From Agrobacterium larrymoorei (GTDB lineage: Bacteria; Pseudomonadota; Alphaproteobacteria; Rhizobiales; Rhizobiaceae), in NCBI RefSeq assembly GCF_030819275.1, contig NZ_JAUTBL010000002.1, positions 1,614,501 through 1,678,500 on the forward strand: DNA of 64,000 nt. The letters are read 5' to 3'. The notes below the pieces were generated by a model. The model was not told the origin of the DNA, did no database searches, and saw nothing but the letters and a program-made list of their open reading frames with translations. This document shows positions 1-7,120 of the stretch, piece after piece (the first letter of the stretch is position 1; every line of letters begins with the position of its first letter). Both the position numbers and the translations under genes were made by a program.

Positions 1-262
1 TGGCACCATGTTCCCTGGCAGCATCGACAACGAGGTTGCCAAAAGAGACGACCTTCAGCCGGTCTTTCGCAGCAGGCAGGACGTCGCTCAAGGATTGACG
101 GATCAGATCGGCACGCTCTTCAAAGCTGAACATCGGCACCTTGCCCGGATGAACGCCAATGGCGACGATCACGGTCGACGCGACGTTCAACGACTGGATG
201 AGAACATCCAGATGTCCGTTGGTCATCGGATCGAAAGATCCAGGATAAAAGGCAATCGTCAT
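1..262 (-). CDS. coaD: Phosphopantetheine adenylyltransferase, N-terminal part
   Basis: This enzyme transfers AMP from ATP to 4'-phosphopantetheine to give dephospho-CoA, the fourth step of cytoplasmic CoA synthesis. The reading frame from the ATG at 262 begins [20 protein letters not shown], the classic nucleotidyltransferase opening with the GSFDP motif and the (T/H)xGH motif (here TNGH) near residues 14-17. It stays open to base 1, giving about 87 of the usual 160 or so residues; the C-terminal half lies outside the window. The gene reads leftward. The 500 bases before it hold no convincing gene on the same strand, so it probably has its own promoter. Identification is firm. Confidence 0.93.
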   Translation of the reverse strand, partial: MTIAFYPGSFDPMTNGHLDVLIQSLNVASTVIVAIGVHPGKVPMFSFEERADLIRQSLSDVLPAAKDRLKVVSFGNLVVDAAREHGA

Positions 263-760
263 ACCGCTCTCGATACTTCCGTCTTTGTCGGCCTTTTGTC
301 ACGTCGGCATCGCATCTGCAAGACCAAAGCATGCCCAGCAAAGTATCCAGCGGCTTTAGGATAACGAGGCGCGGCAAGAACAGGGCGTGAAACGCGAGTA
401 GATGAATCGGGAAGGTCGCAACAAGCTTTGAAGCGTTTAAACCTCATGTGAATAGCGGATGAATACAGCATTCAGCGCAGCTTCAAAGCGATGCTCTATA
501 ACATGGACCATCGATAACGCATCGGGCCTGAGGCCCAAGTGGAGATGGAAATGCTGGCATTCATGGTGATCCTGACAGTCGCCACATCCTTTGTGGTCGA
601 GCAGCTCTTTATGGATTGACGTGGACTGCCGATTTTCTGAACGCCAGATGAACGCGACATTCAAGGAAGCTTCAGAGGCGCAATGCTAATCGATTTTTAA
701 CAGTCTTTCGGAACCCGACTCGATGTCAGGCGTTCAGTTCGCAGGCAAAGGAACAATCAC
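263..760. other. Gene-poor intergenic stretch with one doubtful tiny ORF
   Basis: Five hundred bases between the coaD start and the first small membrane-protein gene. It must hold the coaD promoter (leftward) and probably that of the small gene (rightward). I could not define a -35/-10 pair with confidence. Short open frames here overlap each other and lack good ribosome binding sites. Confidence 0.5.
545..619 (+). CDS. Possible 24-residue membrane microprotein
   Basis: The frame reads MEMLAFMVILTVATSFVVEQ plus four residues, a single hydrophobic helix with an acidic end. A purine-rich GTGGAG stands just before the ATG. Nothing else supports it: it is very short and hydrophobic frames arise by chance. 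It lies upstream of two better-supported small membrane proteins on the same strand, which is the only reason to list it. Confidence 0.22.
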   Translation: MEMLAFMVILTVATSFVVEQLFMD

Positions 761-940
761 ATGTTTGCAAAAGAAAATCGGTCTACTTCAGCGAAGATCG
801 GCGTCATCAGCACTGCTTGGACAATGCTTCTGATCGCGATGGTTGCGACAACGTTCAGCCTGTACGCGCAGAAGCCACAGCAGCAGGAAGCGAACTTCCC
901 TCAACTGACCTCCCGCTACCAGTACATGAACTACTATTGA
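761..940 (+). CDS. Small membrane-anchored protein, 59 residues
   Basis: Not a family I recognise. The 59-residue product starts MFAKENRSTSAKIGVISTAW, followed by a hydrophobic helix (about residues 14-36, ending LYAQ) and a polar tail rich in Gln, Tyr and Asn. This looks like a single-pass anchor or an uncleaved signal sequence with a short exported tail. An AAAGGAAC stretch 5-13 bases upstream can serve as ribosome binding site. Codon use looks like neighbouring genes, with G/C favoured at third positions. It lies 38 bases ahead of another tiny membrane protein on the same strand, and the pair ends at one terminator, so they are probably co-transcribed. Function unknown. Confidence 0.62.
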   Translation: MFAKENRSTSAKIGVISTAWTMLLIAMVATTFSLYAQKPQQQEANFPQLTSRYQYMNYY

Positions 941-978
941 TCCATCGGGGAAACCTGATCACACCGGAGTAACACACG

Positions 979-1113
979 ATGATCACCGTTTTGACAGTTC
1001 TTTCCGCGTTGATCAGCGCGATGTTTGTCGCGTCGGTGGTCTCTGTCGTTTCCGAACTTCGAAAAGAAGATGAAGAGTTCAAGGAAATGATGGAACGCAG
1101 CAGATCGTTCTGA
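979..1113 (+). CDS. Small membrane protein, 44 residues
   Basis: The 44-residue product has a hydrophobic N-terminal helix (MITVLTVLSALISAMFVASV, about residues 2-25) followed by a highly charged helix of mixed Glu, Arg and Lys. This is the layout of a small bitopic membrane protein with a cytoplasmic or periplasmic amphipathic tail. A CCGGAGTAACAC stretch gives a GGAG site 8 bases from the ATG. The gene follows the 59-residue one and is followed 30 bases later by a rho-independent terminator, which supports its being transcribed. No family recognised. Confidence 0.6.
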   Translation: MITVLTVLSALISAMFVASVVSVVSELRKEDEEFKEMMERSRSF

Positions 1114-1142
1114 TTTGTAGCCAATCAATATGACTGTGGTGG

Positions 1143-1170
1143 AAAGCCGTCTCACACGAGGCGGCTTTTT
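1143..1170 (+). terminator. Rho-independent terminator after the small genes
   Basis: AAAGCCG at 1143-1149 pairs with CGGCTTT starting at 1162, followed by a T run. It closes the unit of two small membrane-protein genes. Confidence 0.75.
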
Positions 1171-1431
1171 GATGTTTGCGAGCTAAGTCAGCGTAACGGA
1201 ATCAATCGGCACAGCGTCGCAGCGAGCCACCCTGTCCACAGTTCTTAAAGTGGAAGCGCTCCGTCGATCTCGAAAAGCAGCCGGCTCTAACGCCTAGGGA
1301 TAGCATCCTTCCGTTCGCACGATCAGTTGACTCGTCCGCACAACAGAACTGCTTCCATTTACCAATAAAACGCTCTAAGGAACCCCGATAGACCCGGCAT
1401 AACGGGCGCATAGTGTGAGGTTTGCATAACG
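1171..1431. other. Upstream region of ppiD
   Basis: No gene is supported here. The stretch should contain the promoter for the ppiD-trpD-trpC-moaC-moeA series. Frames crossing it on the minus strand are interrupted or lack start signals. Confidence 0.5.
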
Positions 1432-3324
1432 ATGCTCGATTCCCTGAGAAACGCTTCCAGAACTCTGGCGGCAAAGCTGCTCCTTCTTCTTCTTGTCGTC
1501 TCTTTCGGCATCTGGGGTGTGTCGGCATCACTCGTTTCGAGCAACTCCCATGCCGTCATGACGGTGGGTGATCAGACAGTGACACCCAACCAGTTTCGCT
1601 TCGCCTATCAGCGTCAGATGGCAGAGATCGGCCAGCAGTTCGGCACCCGCCTGACCACGGAACAGGCCAGAGCCTTCGGCATCGATCGTCAGGTTTTCAG
1701 CCAGCTTGCAGCCGGGGCATCTCTCGATCAATTGGCTGAGAATATGAAGCTCGGCCTGTCGGAAGACCGCTTGGTAAACCTCATCGCGGAAGATCCGGCT
1801 TTCAAGTCTCCTGGTGGCCAGTTTGACCGCCAGCTCTTCAGCCAGCGTCTGCGCGGCGCGGGCTTCAACGAAGACGATTATGTCAAGGAGCGCAGCAAGG
1901 TCGCTGTTCGCAGTCAGATTGTTGACGCCATCTCCGACGGCTTCACGCCGCCGCAGGTTCTGGTTGACGCGTTGAAGCAGTATCGCAACGAGCAGCGCTC
2001 CATCGACTATCTGCTGTTGTCGAACGCCAATATCGATCCGGTCAAGGCCCCCGCGGACGACGTTCTGGCCGCCTGGTTCGAGAGTCACAAGGCGCAGTAT
2101 CGCGCTCCCGAATATCGCAAGTTCACCTATGTGAAGCTCGAGCCTTCCGACATCGCCAACCAGAGCGCCATTACCGACGCTCAGGTTGCTGACTATTACG
2201 AGAAGAACAAGGACAAGTTCCGCACCGCCGGTCGTCGCACCGTCGAGCAACTGGTCTTCCCGAACAAGGAAATGGCCGAAGCCGCCGCAACGCAAATTCG
2301 CGCAGGCACGACGACCTACGATCAGGTCGTCAAGGATCAGGGAAAACAGCCAGCTGACGTGCTCCTCGGTGAATTCACCAAGGAAACCATGCCCGATTCG
2401 TCGATTGCCGACGCAGCCTTCGCCGTTCAGAAGGATGGCGGTATTTCGCCGGTGGTCGATGGTGCGTTCGGCCCTGTTATCCTGCGCATTACCGGCATCA
2501 AGGGCGACAGCACGAAGACGCTGGATGAAGCCAAGGAAGAAATCCGCACCGAACTGGCTACAGCCAGTGCCGCGGATCAACTGAACAGTGTGCATGACCG
2601 CTATGAAGATCTGCGTGGCGGCGGCTCCTCGCTTGCCGATGCCGCAACCCAGCTGAACCTGAAGCCGGTGACGATCAATGCCGTCGATGCCAATGGTGAA
2701 GACGACAAGGGTAATCCGGTCGAGGGCCTGCCAACCCCTGCGCTCTTGACGGAAGTCTTCAAGACGGAGCCCGGTACAGAAGCACCCGCCGTCAATATCG
2801 GTCGTGAAGGCTATGTCTGGTTCGACGTGGATCAGATCATCCCGCCGCGTGACCGTACGCTGGATGAAGTTCGCGACCGCGTTGTCGCCGACTGGACGGC
2901 GGAACAACAGCGCAATGCTTTGACCGCCAAGGCCGAAGAGCTGAAAAACCGCGTCGAAAAGGGCGAGCCGCTGCAAACGATCGCCAGCGAAATGGGTCTT
3001 GCCGTGGAAACCAAGATGGGGCTGCGCCGCAACAGCGACGATGCACTGTTTGGCCAGCAGGCAGTTTCGGCAATCTTCGCCGGCGCTGACGGCCTTGTCG
3101 GCACGGCGGTCAACGCCGATGGCTCGGGTCGCATTCTGTTCAAGGTCACCGAGGTCAACACCAACGCCCCTGCCGATGCACTGAACAGCGACGATCGTCA
3201 GATCACCGCTATGGCAAAGGCCGCTGGCGATGACATGCTGGATCAGATGGTCAGTCGCCTTCAGAACGACTACGGTGTCAGCATCAATCAGGCCCTCGCA
3301 GACCAGGCGATGACCGCATACTGA
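1432..3324 (+). CDS. ppiD: Membrane-anchored periplasmic peptidyl-prolyl isomerase (PpiD/SurA-like)
   Basis: A folding factor held in the inner membrane facing the periplasm, where PpiD-type proteins help newly exported proteins leave the Sec translocon. The 630 residues start with a basic stretch and one membrane helix (about 12-37). A SurA-type N-terminal chaperone domain follows (about 38-260), then a parvulin-like rotamase domain (about 270-365, from RRTVEQLVF to VILRITGI) and a long C-terminal helical and parvulin-like region. Length matches PpiD (about 620). An AATG-proximal purine stretch (GTGAGG) precedes the ATG by 11 bases. The next gene, trpD, starts 18 bases after the stop, so the two are likely co-transcribed, as is common in Rhizobiales. 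Family assignment is strong; isomerase activity is unproven because many PpiD parvulin domains are weak catalysts. Confidence 0.93.
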   Translation: MLDSLRNASRTLAAKLLLLLLVVSFGIWGVSASLVSSNSHAVMTVGDQTVTPNQFRFAYQRQMAEIGQQFGTRLTTEQARAFGIDRQVFSQLAAGASLDQLAENMKLGLSEDRLVNLIAEDPAFKSPGGQFDRQLFSQRLRGAGFNEDDYVKERSKVAVRSQIVDAISDGFTPPQVLVDALKQYRNEQRSIDYLLLSNANIDPVKAPADDVLAAWFESHKAQYRAPEYRKFTYVKLEPSDIANQSAITDAQVADYYEKNKDKFRTAGRRTVEQLVFPNKEMAEAAATQIRAGTTTYDQVVKDQGKQPADVLLGEFTKETMPDSSIADAAFAVQKDGGISPVVDGAFGPVILRITGIKGDSTKTLDEAKEEIRTELATASAADQLNSVHDRYEDLRGGGSSLADAATQLNLKPVTINAVDANGEDDKGNPVEGLPTPALLTEVFKTEPGTEAPAVNIGREGYVWFDVDQIIPPRDRTLDEVRDRVVADWTAEQQRNALTAKAEELKNRVEKGEPLQTIASEMGLAVETKMGLRRNSDDALFGQQAVSAIFAGADGLVGTAVNADGSGRILFKVTEVNTNAPADALNSDDRQITAMAKAAGDDMLDQMVSRLQNDYGVSINQALADQAMTAY

Positions 3325-3342
3325 TAACCGGGGGACGGGAAC

Positions 3343-4356
3343 ATGGCCGAACTGAAGCCGCTGATCGCCAAGGTGGCAAATGGCGAAAGCCTGAACCGGG
3401 AGGAGGCCCGCCAGGCCTTCGACATTCTGATGTCCGGCGAGGCCACGCCGTCCCAGATCGGCGGTTTTCTCATGGCGCTACGCGTGCGCGGCGAAACGGT
3501 CGATGAAATCGTCGGCGCCGTGTCTTCGATGCGTGCCCGCATGCTGCCCGTTTCCGCCCCCGCCCACGCGGTGGATATCGTGGGCACCGGTGGCGATGGT
3601 CTTGGCACCTACAACATCTCGACGCTTGCAGCGATCATCGTGGCAGGCACCGGACTTCCCGTCGCGAAGCATGGCAACAAGGCGTTAAGTTCGAAATCCG
3701 GCACCGCCGATGCACTGTCAGCCCTTGGCGTGAAACTGGACATTGGGCCGGATCTCATCAGCCGTTGCATCAACGAGGCTGGCCTTGGCTTCATGTTCGC
3801 GCAGTTGCACCATTCGGCCATGCGCCATGTCGGCCCGACACGAGTCGAACTCGGTACAAGAACGATTTTCAACCTACTCGGCCCGCTCTCGAACCCGGCA
3901 GGCGCGAAGCGCCAGCTGCTCGGCGTCTTCTCTCCGCGCTGGCTTCAGCCGATCGCCGAGGTTCTCCGCGATCTCGGCTCGGAATCGATCTGGGTCGTCC
4001 ACGGCGACGGCATGGACGAGATCACAACGACGGGTGTTACCCATGTCGCGGCGCTCGAAAATGGCAAGATCCGCACCTTTGACCTGACGCCGAAGGATTT
4101 CGGCGTGTCATCTGCGACGATCGACGACCTGAAGGGCGGAGACGGCATCTTCAATGCCAAGGCGCTTCGCGGTGTTCTCTCCGGCCATAAAAATGCCTAT
4201 CGCGATGTTTCTCTTTGCAATGCGGCAGCAGCACTCGTTGTTGCCGGCAAAGCCGAAACACTGAGCGATGGCATGAAGATTGCCAGCGCCTGCCTGGATG
4301 AAGGCAAGGCTGCCGCAGCGCTCGACAGGCTGGTCGCAGTCTCCAACGAAGAGTAA
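3343..4356 (+). CDS. trpD: Anthranilate phosphoribosyltransferase
   Basis: Joins anthranilate to PRPP to make phosphoribosyl-anthranilate, the second step of tryptophan synthesis. The 337 residues are normal for TrpD. The phosphoribosyl-binding signature [14 protein letters not shown] lies near residues 81-94, and the [17 protein letters not shown] segment that binds PRPP and anthranilate follows near 106-122. Ribosome binding site GGGGACGGG lies 4 bases before the ATG. trpC begins 7 bases after the stop, so the two act in sequence from one message. The other trp genes are not in this window, so the pathway is split, as usual in rhizobia. Confidence 0.97.
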   Translation: MAELKPLIAKVANGESLNREEARQAFDILMSGEATPSQIGGFLMALRVRGETVDEIVGAVSSMRARMLPVSAPAHAVDIVGTGGDGLGTYNISTLAAIIVAGTGLPVAKHGNKALSSKSGTADALSALGVKLDIGPDLISRCINEAGLGFMFAQLHHSAMRHVGPTRVELGTRTIFNLLGPLSNPAGAKRQLLGVFSPRWLQPIAEVLRDLGSESIWVVHGDGMDEITTTGVTHVAALENGKIRTFDLTPKDFGVSSATIDDLKGGDGIFNAKALRGVLSGHKNAYRDVSLCNAAAALVVAGKAETLSDGMKIASACLDEGKAAAALDRLVAVSNEE

Positions 4357-4363
4357 GGCGAAG

Positions 4364-5179
4364 ATGAGCGATATTCTCAGAAAAATCGAAGCCTACAAGC
4401 GCGAGGAAATCGCAGCCGCAAAGGCGAAGGTTTCGCTCGCCGATCTGAAGGCCATGGCGGCGGATCAGACCGCCCCTCGCGGCTTCTACAACGCGCTGAA
4501 GCGCAAGCAGGCGGACGGCGTCTTTGGTTTGATTGCCGAGATCAAGAAGGCAAGCCCGTCCAAGGGCCTCATCCGTCCCGATTTCGATCCACCGGCGTTG
4601 GCGAAGGCTTACGAAGCTGGTGGCGCCGCCTGCCTCTCGGTTCTGACGGATACGCCAAGCTTTCAAGGTGCGCCGGAATTTCTGACCGCCGCCCGCAATG
4701 CCTGCACCCTGCCCGCTCTTCGCAAAGACTTTATGTTTGAGACCTATCAGGTGCACGAAGCCCGCGCTTGGGGTGCAGACTGCATCCTGCTGATCATGGC
4801 GTCGCTGTCCGATGACGAGGCAAGACGTCTCGAGGATGAAGCCTTCGCGCTTGGTATGGACGTTCTGGTCGAAGTGCATGATGAAGAGGAAACTGAGCGC
4901 GCACTCAAGCTCACCTCACCCATGCTCGGCGTAAACAACCGCAACCTGCGCACCTTCGAGGTCAGCCTGGAAAACAGCGAGCGTCTGGCCAAGCTGGTGC
5001 CATCCGACAAGCTGCTGGTCGGCGAAAGCGGCATCTTCACCTATGAGGACTGCCTGCGGCTGAAGACATGTAACATCAGCACATTCCTGGTGGGTGAAAG
5101 CCTGATGCGCAAGGACGATGTCACCGCCGCGACGCGTGCCCTCCTGACGGGCCAAAGCGGCGTCATGGCTGCGGAATGA
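4364..5179 (+). CDS. trpC: Indole-3-glycerol phosphate synthase
   Basis: Closes the ring of carboxyphenylamino-deoxyribulose phosphate to indole-3-glycerol phosphate, the fourth tryptophan step. The start is placed at the ATG giving [20 protein letters not shown], since a longer in-frame extension would lie inside trpD. At 271 residues it is normal for the TIM-barrel family. Visible active-site segments are [11 protein letters not shown] (catalytic Lys), [18 protein letters not shown] and GESGIFT. The stop overlaps the moaC start (ATGA), indicating translational coupling across two unrelated pathways. Confidence 0.97.
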   Translation: MSDILRKIEAYKREEIAAAKAKVSLADLKAMAADQTAPRGFYNALKRKQADGVFGLIAEIKKASPSKGLIRPDFDPPALAKAYEAGGAACLSVLTDTPSFQGAPEFLTAARNACTLPALRKDFMFETYQVHEARAWGADCILLIMASLSDDEARRLEDEAFALGMDVLVEVHDEEETERALKLTSPMLGVNNRNLRTFEVSLENSERLAKLVPSDKLLVGESGIFTYEDCLRLKTCNISTFLVGESLMRKDDVTAATRALLTGQSGVMAAE

Positions 5180-5655
5180 GTACGCAGGGACTCACCCATA
5201 TCGGCGCGTCCGGCGAAGCCCATATGGTCGATGTGGGCGACAAGCTCGACACGGTGAGAACCGCTATTGCTGAGGGCTTCGTGAAAATGAAGCCCGAAAC
5301 CCTGACCTTGATCCGCGAGGGCAACGCCAAGAAGGGTGACGTCATTGGAACCGCACGTCTGGCTGGCATCATGGCGGCCAAGCAGACATCCAATCTCATC
5401 CCGCTTTGCCATCCGCTGATGCTGACCAAAGTGTCGGTGGATATCACAGAGGATGCCGCCCTGCCCGGCTTGAGAGTTCAGGCAACCGTCAAGCTCTCCG
5501 GCAAGACCGGCGTTGAGATGGAAGCGCTCACCGCCGTTTCCATTGCGTGCCTGACGATTTACGACATGGCGAAGGCCGCCGACAAAGGCATGGAAATTGG
5601 CTCGATCAGGCTTTTGGAAAAAAGCGGTGGGAAATCCGGCTACTACAAAGCTTGA
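5176..5655 (+). CDS. moaC: Cyclic pyranopterin monophosphate synthase
   Basis: With MoaA it converts GTP to cyclic pyranopterin monophosphate, the first stage of molybdenum cofactor synthesis. The 159 residues contain the conserved [13 protein letters not shown] segment (near 73-85) and the [20 protein letters not shown] segment (about 115-134) that form the active site. Its ATG overlaps the trpC stop. moeA, a later enzyme of the same pathway, lies 69 bases downstream. Confidence 0.97.
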   Translation: MSTQGLTHIGASGEAHMVDVGDKLDTVRTAIAEGFVKMKPETLTLIREGNAKKGDVIGTARLAGIMAAKQTSNLIPLCHPLMLTKVSVDITEDAALPGLRVQATVKLSGKTGVEMEALTAVSIACLTIYDMAKAADKGMEIGSIRLLEKSGGKSGYYKA

Positions 5656-5724
5656 AGGCGCGGACCTCCATTATCGTCGGGGGCCAGCAACGGGCTCTCG
5701 ATCCAGCCACTGAAGAGGAAACGC

Positions 5725-6942
5725 ATGAAACCCCTTCTCCCCGTCGCGGACGCCCTCCAACGCCTGCTGGATGCCGCCCAGCCCGTCTGCACAGTCGAAC
5801 GCATTGGTCTTGCCGCTGCTGCTCACAGAGTGCTGGCATCAGACCTTAAGGCGCGGATCACACAACCGCCGTTCGATTCGTCAGCCATGGACGGCTACGC
5901 TTTGCGCGCCGCTGACGCGCCAGCAATCGGCTCCGAGTTGACGGTTATCGGGACAGCCTCTGCCGGACATGCATTCCAAGGCACAGTCGGCGCGCGTGAG
6001 ACAGTGCGCATCTTCACCGGGGCGCCCGTGCCAGAGGGCGCGGATAGCGTGCTTATTCAGGAAGACGCAGAGGTTATAGAGGACAACCGCATCCGCACCG
6101 CCTTCAATGTCACTCAGGGGCGACACATTAGGCCGCGCGGGCAAGACTTCATGCAAGATGAAACCGTGCTTGATGCCGGTACATGCCTGAGTTTCGCCGA
6201 TCTGACCGTCGCGGCTGCAATGAACCACGCCGAGGTTGCGGTTTATCGCAAGCCGCTGGTTGCGATCCTCGCCACAGGCGACGAGCTCGTCCCACCTGGC
6301 GGCGAACCGCAGGTGGCGCAAATCGTCGCGTCGAATACATTCGGTGTTGCCGCCCTCGCCCGCCAGGCTGGCGCCGACGTACTGGATCTCGGCATCGTTA
6401 AAGATGACGATACACTGATCCGCGCGGCAATCGGCAAGGCCATCGCTGCCAAGGCCGATATCCTTGTCACCCTCGGCGGAGCCTCGGTCGGCGATCATGA
6501 CCTCGTCCAGGCCGCGCTGAAAGCGGAAGGTATGGCACTGGACTTCTGGCGCATCGCCATGAGACCCGGCAAGCCGCTGATGGTCGGCAGCATTGGTCCG
6601 ATGCAGGTGCTGGGCCTGCCCGGAAATCCCGTCGCCAGCCTCGTCTGCAGCCTGCTTTTTCTGGAACCCCTGATCCAGAAGCTCGGCCACCAACCTTCGC
6701 GTTCTCGCCAGATCACGGTCAAGACTGCAACCGCCTTGAAGGCCAATGACGTGCGCCAGGATTATTTACGCGCCCGTTTTATCCATGAAGAAGATGGCAG
6801 GCCGGTCGCAGAAGCTTTCACCAAGCAGGATTCGTCTATGATGAAGATCATGGCGAAATCCGACTGCCTCATCATCCGCCCGCCGCATGCGCCTGAACTG
6901 CCCGCTGGCGCGGAATGCAAGGCCATACGATTGAGAGGCTGA
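5725..6942 (+). CDS. moeA: Molybdopterin molybdenumtransferase
   Basis: Inserts molybdate into adenylylated molybdopterin in the last step of cofactor synthesis. The 405 residues match MoeA. Seen in order are the N-terminal domains with FDSSAMDGYAL near residues 50-60, the MoCF-binding domain with LATGDELVPPG (about 185-195) and TLGGASVGDHD (about 250-260), then GLPGNPVAS near 297-305 and the C-terminal beta domain. Ribosome binding site GAAGAGGAAACGC precedes the ATG. It ends the trpD-trpC-moaC-moeA series and faces a leftward gene across a strong terminator. Confidence 0.96.
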   Translation: MKPLLPVADALQRLLDAAQPVCTVERIGLAAAAHRVLASDLKARITQPPFDSSAMDGYALRAADAPAIGSELTVIGTASAGHAFQGTVGARETVRIFTGAPVPEGADSVLIQEDAEVIEDNRIRTAFNVTQGRHIRPRGQDFMQDETVLDAGTCLSFADLTVAAAMNHAEVAVYRKPLVAILATGDELVPPGGEPQVAQIVASNTFGVAALARQAGADVLDLGIVKDDDTLIRAAIGKAIAAKADILVTLGGASVGDHDLVQAALKAEGMALDFWRIAMRPGKPLMVGSIGPMQVLGLPGNPVASLVCSLLFLEPLIQKLGHQPSRSRQITVKTATALKANDVRQDYLRARFIHEEDGRPVAEAFTKQDSSMMKIMAKSDCLIIRPPHAPELPAGAECKAIRLRG

Positions 6943-7062
6943 AGGTCGGTCGCGTCACTGCAAGGATAGCTTAACGCGCTCGTTAACGATCAGCCTCGGT
7001 CCCCGGCGTTTATCTTTGTCGTTCGGCCAAGTACCACGCAGGAAATGTTGGCATCTCTCCCA

Positions 7063-7103
7063 AAAGAAAAAGGGCTCCGTGTCCACGGGGCCCTCTCTTT
7101 TTC
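7063..7103. terminator. Strong two-way terminator between convergent genes
   Basis: An 11-bp stem (AGGGCTCCGTG at 7071-7081 with CACGGGGCCCT at 7084-7094, one G-T pair) is flanked by A-rich sequence on the left and a T run on the right. It can end both moeA and the leftward dehydrogenase gene. Confidence 0.85.
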
Positions 7104-7120
7104 GGAAAAGCCGTGTCGCG

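Noticed and set aside
1528-2976. A 482-codon open frame on the minus strand
   Set aside because: Antisense shadow of ppiD, with no start signal or domain.
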